The position numbers and the translations under genes are program-made. Under the pieces are notes generated by a model that saw only the letters and a list, made by a program, of their open reading frames with translations, was not told where the DNA came from and ran no database searches. A stretch of DNA of 64,000 nucleotides, from NCBI GenBank assembly GCA_963590855.1, contig CAVAQT010000015.1:3115-67114 (forward strand), read 5' to 3'. Position 1 is the first letter of the stretch; the number at the start of each line of letters is the position of its first letter. Shown piece after piece: positions 42,325 through 49,952 of this stretch. Origin of the DNA: Ruminococcus_C sp963590855. Its GTDB lineage: Bacteria > Bacillota > Clostridia > Oscillospirales > Ruminococcaceae.

Positions 42325-43404
42325 TTATTCTTCGCAGGTCACGATATAGCCGCTGATGTTGTCACCGGAGGCAGTATAGGTGCTGCCGGGGATGGTCACA
42401 TCCACATCATTTGTGCCGCCGATGGAGACATAAAAGACGCGGCAGGTCTTTCCGTCTGCGGTGATTTCCAGGGGATTGGAGGCGCTGTAGCTGTGGAGCT
42501 TGTCGATATATTCCTCCAGGCTCAGCTTGTGCTCGGTGATGTATGCCGCATGGGGCGCGCCCACATAACGGAAGGTATACGTCCGGCTGTCCTCGCCGGT
42601 CTGAGCCTCTTTGCCCTCCGGATAGCGTACAATAAAGCCGTACTCTGCCGCATGCTCTGCAATCCAGCTGTATTCCGGATATTTTTCTGCATTATAATAG
42701 TCTGAAGTGCCGTCGCCGAAGTTAATCTTCAGGTTAAAGCTTCTGCCGCTGTGATAGTCCGAAGTGCCGCCCTTAAAGCTGGTGCTGCCGTTTTCATACC
42801 GTGCGTCCTGGTCTGCCTTGTCCCGATAGCCGCCGAACACCTGCATGCCGCTGAGACCGGTCTCCTGGACGAAATCGTCCATCATGGCGTTGAGATGCTG
42901 CAGGGTCTCCTGTTCCAGCTGTACTTCCATATCACTGACGCTGTAGGCGCTGGTGCGGTTTTCATAGACGCTCTGGAGCTTGGGGTCTCCTGTGGGGAAG
43001 TCGTAGCTGTGCTCCTGGTTGATGAGGATCAGGCTGCCCTGATCCACGCCGTTTGCCGCCAGGGTGATCTGCTTGCCGTCTGTGCGGCTGCTGTCGTCGG
43101 CAGAGGTCTGTGTGGTTTCTGTGGCGACATCCGGTGCAGTGGTCTCTGCCGGCTTGTCCTTTGCGGAATCCTGGGTGGTAGTGGCGGTGGCAACAGACAC
43201 GCCGCCGGAGCTTTCCGGATCCTTTCGGCGCTGGCAGCTGTGGAAACAGAGCGCGCCGATCAAAAGGACGATCAGCAGCAGTGGTACAGCCACCGCAGCA
43301 ACGCGGTCGATCCGCAGCTTGCGCTGGCGGGCATGGCTGCCGCCCTTTCGGCGGGGTGTTTTATTGGTATCCGGCTTTGCGGAGGATTCTTTTGGTTCAC
43401 GCAT
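42325..43404 (-). CDS. VanY/M15-like protein with degenerate active site, membrane-anchored
   Basis: The 359-residue protein has a basic cytoplasmic N-terminus, one helix (about 37-57, VAVPLLLIVLLIGALCFH), a Thr/Ser-rich linker and a C-terminal M15B fold. The fold is recognisable by FGGYRDKADQ, SDYHSGRSFNLKI, WIAEHAAEYGFIVRYPEGK and FRYVGAPHAAYI. In active VanY enzymes the metal and catalytic residues are SxHxxGxAxD and ExxWHFRYVG. Here the Asp is Asn and the segment before FRYVG reads SRTYT, with no Glu or His. The protein probably binds peptidoglycan peptides without cleaving. Start at 43404 has AAAGGAA. Confidence 0.75.
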   Translation of the reverse strand: MREPKESSAKPDTNKTPRRKGGSHARQRKLRIDRVAAVAVPLLLIVLLIGALCFHSCQRRKDPESSGGVSVATATTTQDSAKDKPAETTAPDVATETTQTSADDSSRTDGKQITLAANGVDQGSLILINQEHSYDFPTGDPKLQSVYENRTSAYSVSDMEVQLEQETLQHLNAMMDDFVQETGLSGMQVFGGYRDKADQDARYENGSTSFKGGTSDYHSGRSFNLKINFGDGTSDYYNAEKYPEYSWIAEHAAEYGFIVRYPEGKEAQTGEDSRTYTFRYVGAPHAAYITEHKLSLEEYIDKLHSYSASNPLEITADGKTCRVFYVSIGGTNDVDVTIPGSTYTASGDNISGYIVTCEE

Positions 43405-43473
43405 AAGTTCTATTCCTTTCTGTGGTGGCACTATGGCGCGCCTGTGTGCGGCGCTGCCGCAATGATACCTCTT

Positions 43474-43502
43474 ATTATAGCATATTTGGTTTGGGTTTTC
43501 AA
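43474..43502 (-). promoter_or_regulatory. Promoter of the M15-like gene
   Basis: Minus strand TTGAAA (43497-43502), 17-base spacer, TATAAT (43474-43479). The 190 bases between it and the tRNA promoter show no gene. Confidence 0.65.
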
Positions 43503-43691
43503 GTCATAAATGCAGATGTTCTGCCGGGCGGCACACATTTTTCTTCCGGTTTGTCGCAGAGCCTGAAACTTTTTCTGATTTTCTTTTTTATGCTTTATTG
43601 TGTAAGAAAGATGTTGGTTTATGTTGTATTCTGATTTTATGTTGAAATAGCAATGGAGAAACTTTATTTTTTTCAAAATCGAGAAAAATCG

Positions 43692-43720
43692 TTGACAAGG
43701 CGCATATTTCGTGCTATAAT
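43692..43720 (+). promoter_or_regulatory. tRNA-Thr(GGT) promoter
   Basis: TTGACA 43692-43697 and TATAAT 43715-43720, 17-base spacer. Confidence 0.85.
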
Positions 43721-43766
43721 AATATACGTTGAGTCGCCCAAAACGACGAAAACACAAAAAAGAAAT

Positions 43767-43890
<124 letters not shown>

Positions 43891-43912
43891 GTTTTGGGGA
43901 GGGAAGTGCGTT

Positions 43913-43933
43913 TAGGGCACTATTAGGGCACTA
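43913..43933 (+). repeat. Left arm-type integrase sites (two TAGGGCACTA repeats)
   Basis: TAGGGCACTA occurs at 43913-43922 and 43924-43933, 11 bases apart start to start. Matching repeats lie beside attR (50410-50481). Confidence 0.7.
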
Positions 43934-44022
43934 AGCCTTTGAAAAGTCCCTGCAAAGTTCAACAAAATCCGACAAAAAGAAAGCCGCTGCAAGGTGTATC
44001 ATGCACCCTGCGGCGGCTTTTG

Positions 44023-45288
44023 TTATGCCCCGGCTTTCGCCTGTGTGGGTTCTGTCTGCGTCTGTGCCTGCTCCGGTTTGGTCTTTCGGCTGACTGTCAG
44101 CATACTTTGCAGCACGCAAGCCGCCTCCTCGTCTGCCTCCTGCAAGCAATGCAGGTACTTGTTTGTGGTTTCAATATCCCCATGCCCGAGCCGTCCCTGC
44201 ACCTGTTTCAGACTAACGCCGCCGTATAAAAGCAGCGTCGCCGAAGTGTGCCGCAGTGCGTGAAATTTCCGGTGCGGGAAGTCGTGCCGTTTCAGAAACT
44301 TTGAAAATTGCTTTGTGGGCGTTTGCGGGTTCATCATGTCCCCGTTTTCCTGTGTAAACAGCCAGCCGCCCTCGTGCCAGTAGCTGCCCAGAGCCCGCCG
44401 CTGTGCCCGTTTCTCCTGCTCCAGCTTGTCCACAAGTTCAATACACGCCGGCGTAACTGTTACGCTCCGCACCTCATAATCTTTCGGCGGTTTGATCTCC
44501 GGCGGCTGTCCGGTTCGCTTGATCGCAGCCCGTTCAATGGTGATCTTGCGGGTTTTCCGGTCAATATCAGAAAATCGCAGTGCCACCAGCTCCCCACGCC
44601 GTGCCCCGGTGATAATGGCAAGCTGTATCAGCACTTGAAATTGCAGCGACTCTTGCTCCAGTGCCTCCAGCATGACAGCTGCCTCTTGTTTGGTGAAAAT
44701 GTCGATCTTCGGGGCAGTGGCTTTCGGAATGTCCAGCAGTTCCGCCCGTGCTGGGTTCTCGCTGATAATCCGCCGCTTTACGGCAAGTTTTAACATAGAC
44801 TGCAACACTGTGAGATACCGCTTGACACTGGCAGCCGAAAGCTTTTCTTCACTGTCTGAGCCGTCCCGGTTTCGCTTGTCTATGCTGCACAGCTGCTGGA
44901 TAAATGCTTGCACATGGACTGGGCGAAGATCTTGTATTTTGTGATGTCCCAGAGCAGGCAGTATTTTTTGATCGATTACCCGGCAATACATTTCAAGAAT
45001 CATCGGCGAAAGTGTCTGCTGTTTCTGCTCCAGATATACCGGGACAAATTCCGCAAGGGTGATGCGGCTTGCATCGCCGGCAAGCCCGCTTTTGCACTGC
45101 TCCTCAAACAGCAACGCCTGCCGCTGTGCCTCTTTTTCCGCCTGTCGGGGTGTCATGTTGGGGCTGGGTTTCCACGTCATTTCGTGGGGTTTCAGCTTGT
45201 TTCCCTCGCTGTCGTAGCCACGGCTGACACGGATGCGGTAGGAGATCACCTCGCCGGCTTTATTCTTCCGTTGTGTGATGTTGGGCAT
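44023..45288 (-). CDS. int: Tyrosine recombinase (phage-type integrase)
   Basis: The 421-residue enzyme should catalyse integration at, and with a helper excision from, tRNA-Thr. N-terminal arm-binding domain (ISYRIRVSRGYDSEGN, TPRQAEKEAQRQA), core-binding SAM-like domain (about 65-190), catalytic domain with IITGARRGELVALRF (Arg I), HALRHTSATLLLYGG (His-x-x-Arg), and GHGDIETTNKYLH with the nucleophile Tyr. All catalytic residues are present. It has AGGAGG nine bases before the start, lies 130 bases from attL, and overlaps the repressor gene by 29 bases. Confidence 0.95.
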   Translation of the reverse strand: MPNITQRKNKAGEVISYRIRVSRGYDSEGNKLKPHEMTWKPSPNMTPRQAEKEAQRQALLFEEQCKSGLAGDASRITLAEFVPVYLEQKQQTLSPMILEMYCRVIDQKILPALGHHKIQDLRPVHVQAFIQQLCSIDKRNRDGSDSEEKLSAASVKRYLTVLQSMLKLAVKRRIISENPARAELLDIPKATAPKIDIFTKQEAAVMLEALEQESLQFQVLIQLAIITGARRGELVALRFSDIDRKTRKITIERAAIKRTGQPPEIKPPKDYEVRSVTVTPACIELVDKLEQEKRAQRRALGSYWHEGGWLFTQENGDMMNPQTPTKQFSKFLKRHDFPHRKFHALRHTSATLLLYGGVSLKQVQGRLGHGDIETTNKYLHCLQEADEEAACVLQSMLTVSRKTKPEQAQTQTEPTQAKAGA

Positions 45289-46000
45289 GGTTGCTCGCCT
45301 CCTTTACTTGTGTGAGTTGTTCTTTGTAGGTTTCAAGCAAAAAATCAATAGCTTTCGATTTATTCGGGGCTGTTGCAATAGCCATCTTTTGCAACAAGAG
45401 ATTTTTTTCTGTGTCACTCCATTTGCCGTTTGTATACATTGCTTTTCCTATCAGTTTATCAATCCACTCACCAGCAATTTTTTCGATTGTGTGTGCAGTG
45501 ATAAAAGAATCAAAAACAGCAAGGGTTCGCTGCAAAAAATCAACTTTATTTTCGAGGCTGCTTGTGCTGCCAATATTCATAATGTCAAAATTGCTGCTAT
45601 CGTTAGAAATAGCGGTTTGTTCATACTTCAATTGATGTAAAAGTACGGCTATTTCATGGAAATTTTCACTTAAAATCATTTCGTTATACATATCGTTTTT
45701 TTCTTTGTTTTCATGCAGTGAAAGCACCGCCTTTTCTGAAAGTCCCGTTACCTCGCACGCCGTCTGCATATCCTGCTCTGTACTCTTGACATCAGAAAGC
45801 CCGAGCAGATAGTCCGCAGACACGTTAAAATGCTGTGCCAACGCTCCCAGCACTTCAACGCTGACGGTTCTTGCTGCTATCTCGTAGCGGCTCAATGATT
45901 GTCTTGTGATGCCGATTGCGTTTGCAAGTTCTTGTTGCGTTTCTCCCTTTTCTTCTCTTAGTGAAACAATCCGCTTGCTCACATTGTCCATGTAATCCAC
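45260..46000 (-). CDS. CI-like repressor with N-terminal XRE helix-turn-helix
   Basis: The 246-residue protein starts with GTG at 46000 (GGAGG seven bases upstream). The N-terminus is a Cro/C1 domain (SLREEKGETQQELANAIGI, TRQSLSRYEIAARTVSVEVL, HFNVSADYLLGLSD). The remaining 165 residues are helical and without a LexA-type peptidase motif, so release from repression would not be by RecA-stimulated self-cleavage. It is divergent from the early genes across a region with repeated TTGGAGCA half-sites, and coupled to the integrase gene. Confidence 0.82.
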   Translation of the reverse strand: MDYMDNVSKRIVSLREEKGETQQELANAIGITRQSLSRYEIAARTVSVEVLGALAQHFNVSADYLLGLSDVKSTEQDMQTACEVTGLSEKAVLSLHENKEKNDMYNEMILSENFHEIAVLLHQLKYEQTAISNDSSNFDIMNIGSTSSLENKVDFLQRTLAVFDSFITAHTIEKIAGEWIDKLIGKAMYTNGKWSDTEKNLLLQKMAIATAPNKSKAIDFLLETYKEQLTQVKEASNHAQHHTTEE

Positions 46001-46026
46001 TGTATTCCCTCCGACTTGTTAAAATT

Positions 46027-46101
46027 CGGAGCACATAAAAGAAAATGCTCCAAAAGTGTTGACTTTTTCGAATTGGAGCAGTATAATTATAATTGCTCCA
46101 A
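46027..46101. promoter_or_regulatory. Early promoter and operator array of the element
   Basis: Plus-strand promoter TTGACT 46059-46064, 17 bases, TATAAT 46082-46087. Half-sites TGCTCCAA (46046-46053), TTGGAGCA (46073-46080) and TGCTCCAA (46094-46101), plus a partial CGGAGCAC at 46027, surround it in alternating orientation. They are likely repressor operators covering the promoter. Confidence 0.7.
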
Positions 46102-46182
46102 TCGTCATACTTGTATTATACCACGGTACAATGATGATTGCAAGAGGCAAAAAGAAAAAAGAGAAAATGGAGGTGAAAAGAG

Positions 46183-46374
46183 ATGCGAGGAAACCAGAAA
46201 AATGCCGATCTCCGGCAGGCAGCCAGAGCGGCGGGCGTGTATCTGTGGCAGATTGCCCAGCTTTGGGGGAAGTCGGAACCGTACATGACACGATTCATGC
46301 GGTGTGATCTGACCGAAGAACAGCGGCAGCAGTTCCTCTCTGCTATCGACCAACTAAAAGCAGAGCAGGCATAA
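46183..46374 (+). CDS. Small helix-turn-helix protein (Cro-like), first early gene
   Basis: The 63-residue protein has GGAGGTG upstream. NADLRQAARAAGVYLWQIAQLWGKSEPYMTRFMR forms a probable helix-turn-helix (GVYLWQIAQLWG then SEPYMTRFMR). TEEQRQQFLSAIDQLK is a following helix. Its place directly after the early promoter and opposite the repressor suggests a Cro-like switch protein. It contains one of the GAGCAGGC octamers at its 3' end. Confidence 0.65.
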   Translation: MRGNQKNADLRQAARAAGVYLWQIAQLWGKSEPYMTRFMRCDLTEEQRQQFLSAIDQLKAEQA

Positions 46375-46654
46375 AAAAGCCGCCCAGACAGGACGGCAAA
46401 ACCCAACGAACAAAGAGCGAACCGAGAGAAACGCCACTGTTTGCCACTATTTCGGAACGACCAACAGAAAGCGAGAGAAAAGCCTATGTACACCACAAGA
46501 CAGCCACCAAGGCAAAAGAAAAAGGCGTGTACCCGCTACCAACAGACACACGCCCGTGCATTTCGCACGTTAAATTTCCAATAGACTATTCAAAAATAGC
46601 CTGCTCCTATTATAGCATATCCGGAGCAGGTTTTCAAGAGAAAGGAATGAATCC
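46375..46654 (+). other. Non-coding interval of the element with inverted repeats
   Basis: It starts with GCCG/CGGC (46379-46397) and ends with CCTGCTCC (46600-46607) pairing with GGAGCAGG (46623-46630), followed by TTTTC. This is a possible terminator, or a site for the factor that reads the octamer. The only open stretch is a basic 32-codon frame from ATG 46485 with no good ribosome site. Confidence 0.4.
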
Positions 46655-46921
46655 ATGAGCAAAGATTTTACATATACTGTTCCCCACATGGAAAGCATTG
46701 ACACCACGGCAAAAGCGTTCGGGCTTTCGTCCTATGCTGTTCGGAAACTGGCGAGAAGTCGGCGGGGTGCAGCCTTTACGGTGAAGATAGGCAGCCGCTA
46801 CCTCATTAACCAAGAGAGATTCGCAGCGTTTTTGAACTGCGAGGCACTCGACCAAGACACGCCAGAGCCAGACCGCAGCCTGCCCTCCGCCGGCATTCAG
46901 CCCGTGCCGGTGCGGCTGTGA
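46655..46921 (+). CDS. Excisionase/MerR-like DNA-binding protein
   Basis: The 88-residue product has AAAGGAA before the start. The core (TAKAFGLSSYAVRKLARSRR, then FTVKIGSRYLINQERFAAFL) is the winged-helix pattern of Xis/helix-turn-helix_17 proteins. The C-terminal 25 residues are Pro/Asp-rich. In an integrative element it most likely directs excision or acts as a transcription factor. It is 27 bases before the DUF6291 gene. Confidence 0.7.
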   Translation: MSKDFTYTVPHMESIDTTAKAFGLSSYAVRKLARSRRGAAFTVKIGSRYLINQERFAAFLNCEALDQDTPEPDRSLPSAGIQPVPVRL

Positions 46922-46948
46922 GAGATACGAAAGGAGAGATGCAAGGCA

Positions 46949-47452
46949 ATGGAGAAAAAATCATTTGTCATGTATGCAGACTACGAGAAACACATTGCAC
47001 GATTGTCGGACGAAGATGCCGGAGAATTGTTCAAGGCGATTTTTACATATGTCAATACCGGCGAAGAAGTGCTGCTTTCGCCGGCGGCAGACATGGCATT
47101 TTCTTTCATGAAAGAGCGTATCGACCGTGACAGCGAAAAATGGGCAGTGACCTGCCAGAAACGCTCTGAGGCAGGGAAGAAAGGCATGGCGTCCAGATGG
47201 GGTGATAACAAGTCAAAGCAAAAGACAACAAGCGATAACAAAGAGAATCTACCGATAACAAGTGATAACAAAGCTATGCTACCCATAACAAAAATAACTG
47301 ATAATGATAATGATAATGATATATTATCATTATCTAAAGATAATGATATGAATATATCGCAGGACAGCACCGCCCTGGAACGGGCGGCACTGCCTGCTCC
47401 GGGAGAGGAAGAAGTGATACCATGGGATGAGATTGACTTCGAGCTGGTGTAA
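46949..47452 (+). CDS. DUF6291-type protein, candidate replication protein
   Basis: The 167-residue protein begins with KSFVMYADYEKHIARLSDEDAG, AIFTYVNTGEE and SEKWAVTCQKRSEAGKKG, the pattern of DUF6291 domains at the replication position of many Firmicutes phages. The middle is low-complexity, with repeated SDNK and then alternating Asp-Asn, encoded by iteron-like and AT-rich DNA (47204-47350). The C-terminus (EEEVIPWDEIDFELV) is acidic. I infer a replication-initiation or early role. The function of the domain itself is not known to me. Confidence 0.65.
   Translation: MEKKSFVMYADYEKHIARLSDEDAGELFKAIFTYVNTGEEVLLSPAADMAFSFMKERIDRDSEKWAVTCQKRSEAGKKGMASRWGDNKSKQKTTSDNKENLPITSDNKAMLPITKITDNDNDNDILSLSKDNDMNISQDSTALERAALPAPGEEEVIPWDEIDFELV
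47204..47350 (+). other. Candidate replication origin inside the DUF6291 gene
   Basis: GATAACAA occurs at 47204, 47234, 47254 and 47264, with a variant CATAACAA at 47284. A 50-base AT-rich tract follows, with the perfect inverted repeat GATAATGATAAT / ATTATCATTATC (about 47301-47332). Iterons next to an AT-rich unwinding region inside an initiator gene are the layout of lambdoid origins. Confidence 0.45.
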
Positions 47453-47631
47453 GCGACCTGCTCCGGCGTTTGCTGACATCGTTACACGCACGCACGAGAG
47501 CAGGCAAGCCGGAGGGCGTGGGGGTGTAAAAATCCCGACGGAGCAGGCTATGAAAAGACCGGTGCCCAACGCCGTGCAGGAAATCGCAAAATGAACGGGC
47601 GGGGGTATTCCGGAAAAGGGAGGTTGCAGGA

Positions 47632-48363
47632 ATGACAAATGAACAGCTGGCGGCACTGGCACAGCAGCCGGAAAACGAGGAACTCGTGCCCCTGCTCTGG
47701 GAGAAAGTAAAGCCGTTGCTCTGGTTGAAAGCCAAGCAAGCCTATAACGCCCGTCAAAGCCTTTTTCAGCAGTGCGGCGTGGAATTATGGGACATTCGGC
47801 AAAGCTGCTATACGGCGTTTCTGAGTGCTCTCAAAGGGTATAATCCGGAAATCGGCATCAAGTTCAATAGTTACTTGTCTTATCCGTTCCACACGCTGCT
47901 TGCAGAACTGACCGGGACACGCTCCAGCAAACATGAACCGCTGAACGAGGCTGCCTCTTTGGATATGCCAATCAAGAACCAGTCAGAGGAAGGCAAGGTA
48001 ACGCTTGCGGACATCTTGCCAGACAAGGGGACAGACATTGAAACGGCGGTATTATCTCAGCTGGAGCAGGACGAAGAAAGCCGGCTTGTGCATGAGGCAG
48101 TGGATAGACTGCCGGAACGTCTGCGAGAAGTGATTGAACTGTATTTCTTTCAAGGCGTTTCCCTCGTGGACATCGCCCAGCGGTGGGGCTGTACTTACCA
48201 GAATGTTTCTAACAAGAAAAGTAAAGCTTTGCAGGAACTGCGGCGTTCTTCAGTGCTGCAAGAATTGCGGCGGGAATACCAAGCACACAAGCGGTGGAAC
48301 GCTGTGCAGCATATGGAATACTTGCCAGATCGTTTCGATCTTGTGCAGCAGTGCAGAGAATAG
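47632..48363 (+). CDS. Sigma-70-like factor of the element
   Basis: The 243-residue protein has a region-2-like part (GVELWDIRQSCYTAFLSALKGY, then IGIKFNSYLSYPFHTLLAEL) and a region-4 helix-turn-helix (LPERLREVIELYFFQGVSLVDIAQRW, then TYQNVSNKKSKALQELRR). It resembles the small sigma factors of Firmicutes mobile elements. It probably drives late or transfer functions, or host genes. A GGGAGG ribosome site lies upstream. A strong terminator follows. The 180 bases between it and the DUF6291 gene carry three GAGCAGGC or near copies. Confidence 0.78.
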   Translation: MTNEQLAALAQQPENEELVPLLWEKVKPLLWLKAKQAYNARQSLFQQCGVELWDIRQSCYTAFLSALKGYNPEIGIKFNSYLSYPFHTLLAELTGTRSSKHEPLNEAASLDMPIKNQSEEGKVTLADILPDKGTDIETAVLSQLEQDEESRLVHEAVDRLPERLREVIELYFFQGVSLVDIAQRWGCTYQNVSNKKSKALQELRRSSVLQELRREYQAHKRWNAVQHMEYLPDRFDLVQQCRE

Positions 48364-48366
48364 CAG

Positions 48367-48407
48367 AAAAGCCGGCTGCGGGTGTGTGCCCTGTGCAGCC
48401 GGCTTTT
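48367..48407 (+). terminator. Terminator of the sigma-like gene
   Basis: A 13-bp perfect stem AAAAGCCGGCTGC / GCAGCCGGCTTTT. Confidence 0.85.
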
Positions 48408-48421
48408 GTCATACACAAAAA

Positions 48422-48449
48422 AGCACCCTGCCCGAAAGGACAGAGTGCT
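48422..48449 (-). terminator. Terminator of the HTH/PBECR operon
   Basis: AGCACCCTGCCC-GAAA-GGACAGAGTGCT with G-T pairs; T6 follows on the minus strand. Confidence 0.75.
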
Positions 48450-48457
48450 CACATTCT

Positions 48458-48534
48458 GAACGAGGTGGGGTGACGCTCCCACATCTCCTACGGATTGCTC
48501 CGGGTGGCGGCTGCCTGTTCCGCCCTCAGCGTTC
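48458..48534 (-). ncRNA. Candidate cloverleaf-like structured RNA in the 3' UTR of the HTH/PBECR operon
   Basis: On the minus strand, outer pairs GAAC/GTTC and GAG/CTC enclose three hairpins: GGCGG-N9-CCGCC, CGGA-GCAA-TCCG and GTGGG-N8-CCCAC. Together they form a closed four-way junction of 77 nt. It lies between the toxin-like stop and the operon terminator. It has no tRNA consensus. The strand is inferred from the terminator. Confidence 0.4.
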
Positions 48535-48604
48535 TATGCTATCTTATGCAGAAAGCTGCACAAGATTCCTTGCAATTTTATTTTACCATATCCGGACGGG
48601 AAAG

Positions 48605-48970
48605 TCAAGGCTTTTTCAGCGTTCCTTTTTTTATAAAGTTCTGTACCCGCTGAGCGTTCAGGACGTAAAGAGAACGTGCAAACCATGTGCCTGCTCCGGT
48701 GACACGCACGGCGACCTTGACGAAATCTCCGTCTATCTGAAATTCCTTGACATATTCCACAGAGCCGTCTTTCGGATTGGTGCGGACATAGTCCGGACTG
48801 GACAGAATCAAGGAGATCTGACCGCCGTATTTTGCATAGTCTGCCGGGTGCTTTGCCTGCATATGTGCTACGTTGCTTGCACCCAGATAGATCGGCGTGC
48901 CGGGAGCGACCGACAGCCCCAGTGCAGCGACCACGTTTTCTTGAAATACGCTGACCTGCTGTGCTTTCAC
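48605..48970 (-). CDS. PBECR-type nuclease-domain protein, putative toxin
   Basis: The 121-residue protein starts with GTG 48970 (GAGGAGG eight bases upstream). HMQAKHPADYAKYGGQISLILSSPDYVRTN, then SVEYVKEFQ and VKVAVRVTGAGTWFARSLYVL fit the PBECR fold (phage Barnase-EndoU-ColicinE5/D-RelE-like nucleases). His and Arg near the start and the Ser/Thr-Arg near the end are candidate catalytic residues. The gene overlaps the upstream HTH gene by 4 bases (GTGA), the arrangement of antitoxin-toxin pairs. Catalytic activity and target are unknown. Confidence 0.65.
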   Translation of the reverse strand: MKAQQVSVFQENVVAALGLSVAPGTPIYLGASNVAHMQAKHPADYAKYGGQISLILSSPDYVRTNPKDGSVEYVKEFQIDGDFVKVAVRVTGAGTWFARSLYVLNAQRVQNFIKKGTLKKP

Positions 48971-49182
48971 GTCTGCTCCTCCTCTGTGTACTCCATGAGA
49001 TCGCCGGGCTGACAATGCAGCACTTTGCAGAGTTTGGCAATTGAGCGATGGTCAAGCCCGCCTGTGCCGTGTCGCAGTGCGGTTAGTGTGCCCTGTCCTA
49101 GCAGTTTCTCGTTTCTGATGCGTGTTGTGTTCCAGCCCTGCTCTTTCAGTAGCTGAAAAAGTTTGTCATATTTGATTGGCAT
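48967..49182 (-). CDS. Cro/C1-type HTH protein, putative antitoxin and repressor
   Basis: The 71-residue protein is a helix-turn-helix: KYDKLFQLLKEQGWNTTRIR, then LLGQGTLTALRHGTGGLDHRSIAKLCKVLHCQPGDLMEY. GAGGTGG lies five bases before ATG 49182. A GTG three codons earlier is an alternative start. It precedes and overlaps the nuclease-domain gene and probably binds the three GCACTT-N4-TTGTGC type sites in the divergent promoter region. Antitoxin role inferred from gene order. Confidence 0.7.
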   Translation of the reverse strand: MPIKYDKLFQLLKEQGWNTTRIRNEKLLGQGTLTALRHGTGGLDHRSIAKLCKVLHCQPGDLMEYTEEEQT

Positions 49183-49247
49183 TGTTTCCACCTCTTTTCC
49201 ATGGAGCAGGCGGGCTTTTTTATTGTGCCCACTTCTCCACTGTACAC

Positions 49248-49354
49248 ATTATAACACAATACGCCGCACAAAATCAAGTGCAAAAATACACAATAGTTAG
49301 CACTTAACTTTGTGCAAAATATCAATTGAAATGCACTTAACTTTGTGCTATAAT
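49248..49354. promoter_or_regulatory. Divergent promoters with three matching palindromic operators
   Basis: Sites: GCACAAAATCAAGTGC (49266-49281) and GCACTTAACTTTGTGC twice (49300-49315, 49333-49348). All are the GCAC-N8-GTGC dyad. The third exactly fills the 17-base spacer of the rightward promoter TTGAAA (49326-49331) / TATAAT (49349-49354). The first overlaps the -35 (49272-49277) of the leftward promoter with TATAAT at 49248-49253. Confidence 0.8.
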
Positions 49355-49450
49355 AAAATCAGCAAAAGCGACAGGCAGCGGAAAACTCACCTAGAGAGCA
49401 GGAGAAAACCGAAACGGCTTTTGCAGGAAAACAGAAAGGAAGTTTTACAC

Positions 49451-49927
49451 ATGAAAAGTATTTTGCAGCTGGACAGAGAAACCCAGCTAGACCGGCAGCG
49501 GCGGCTTTTGTTCTGCTGGTGCTATGCGTGGACTTGTGAGGAAAACACGACAGATTTTCAACAATGGGATACACACATAAGCCGCATCATTGAGCAGACC
49601 GTGAAAAAGTTTGTTGAATGCAGCACTTCAAAAAGCTGCTGCTCTTGTGAGGTGTCGCCGGATCTCCGGCTTGCTGTGCTTTCATGGGCAATTCACGCCG
49701 AGGAACTCCCGGAACAGCTGAAAGCAGTGTCGCCGGCACATTTTCTAGGCAGAGAGATGTATTTGAGCCACTGTACACAGCGAAATGCAATCATGCACGC
49801 CCGACAGGAACTTATGCGGCACTATCGCTTTCGGGCGAACAATGTTGACAAGGATTTCACCGCCGCAGAGCAGGCAGCAGCACAGGAAAAACTCCAGCAG
49901 CTTTCCACACTGCCCCACGGGCTTTAA
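49451..49927 (+). CDS. Unknown protein, divergent from and co-regulated with the HTH/PBECR pair
   Basis: The 158-residue protein (AAGGAAG before ATG 49451) is not one I recognise. It is mainly helical, with a Cys cluster CSTSKSCCSC at about 58-67, a Trp/Cys-rich stretch LLFCWCYAWTCEENT, and a C-terminal charged helix (TAAEQAAAQEKLQQL). Its promoter is covered by the same operator type as the HTH gene, so it is probably repressed by the HTH protein. It could be a third component of the module or an accessory gene of the element. A terminator follows at 49953. Confidence 0.6.
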   Translation: MKSILQLDRETQLDRQRRLLFCWCYAWTCEENTTDFQQWDTHISRIIEQTVKKFVECSTSKSCCSCEVSPDLRLAVLSWAIHAEELPEQLKAVSPAHFLGREMYLSHCTQRNAIMHARQELMRHYRFRANNVDKDFTAAEQAAAQEKLQQLSTLPHGL

Positions 49928-49952
49928 GCGGTAACATAGATACATACCACAA

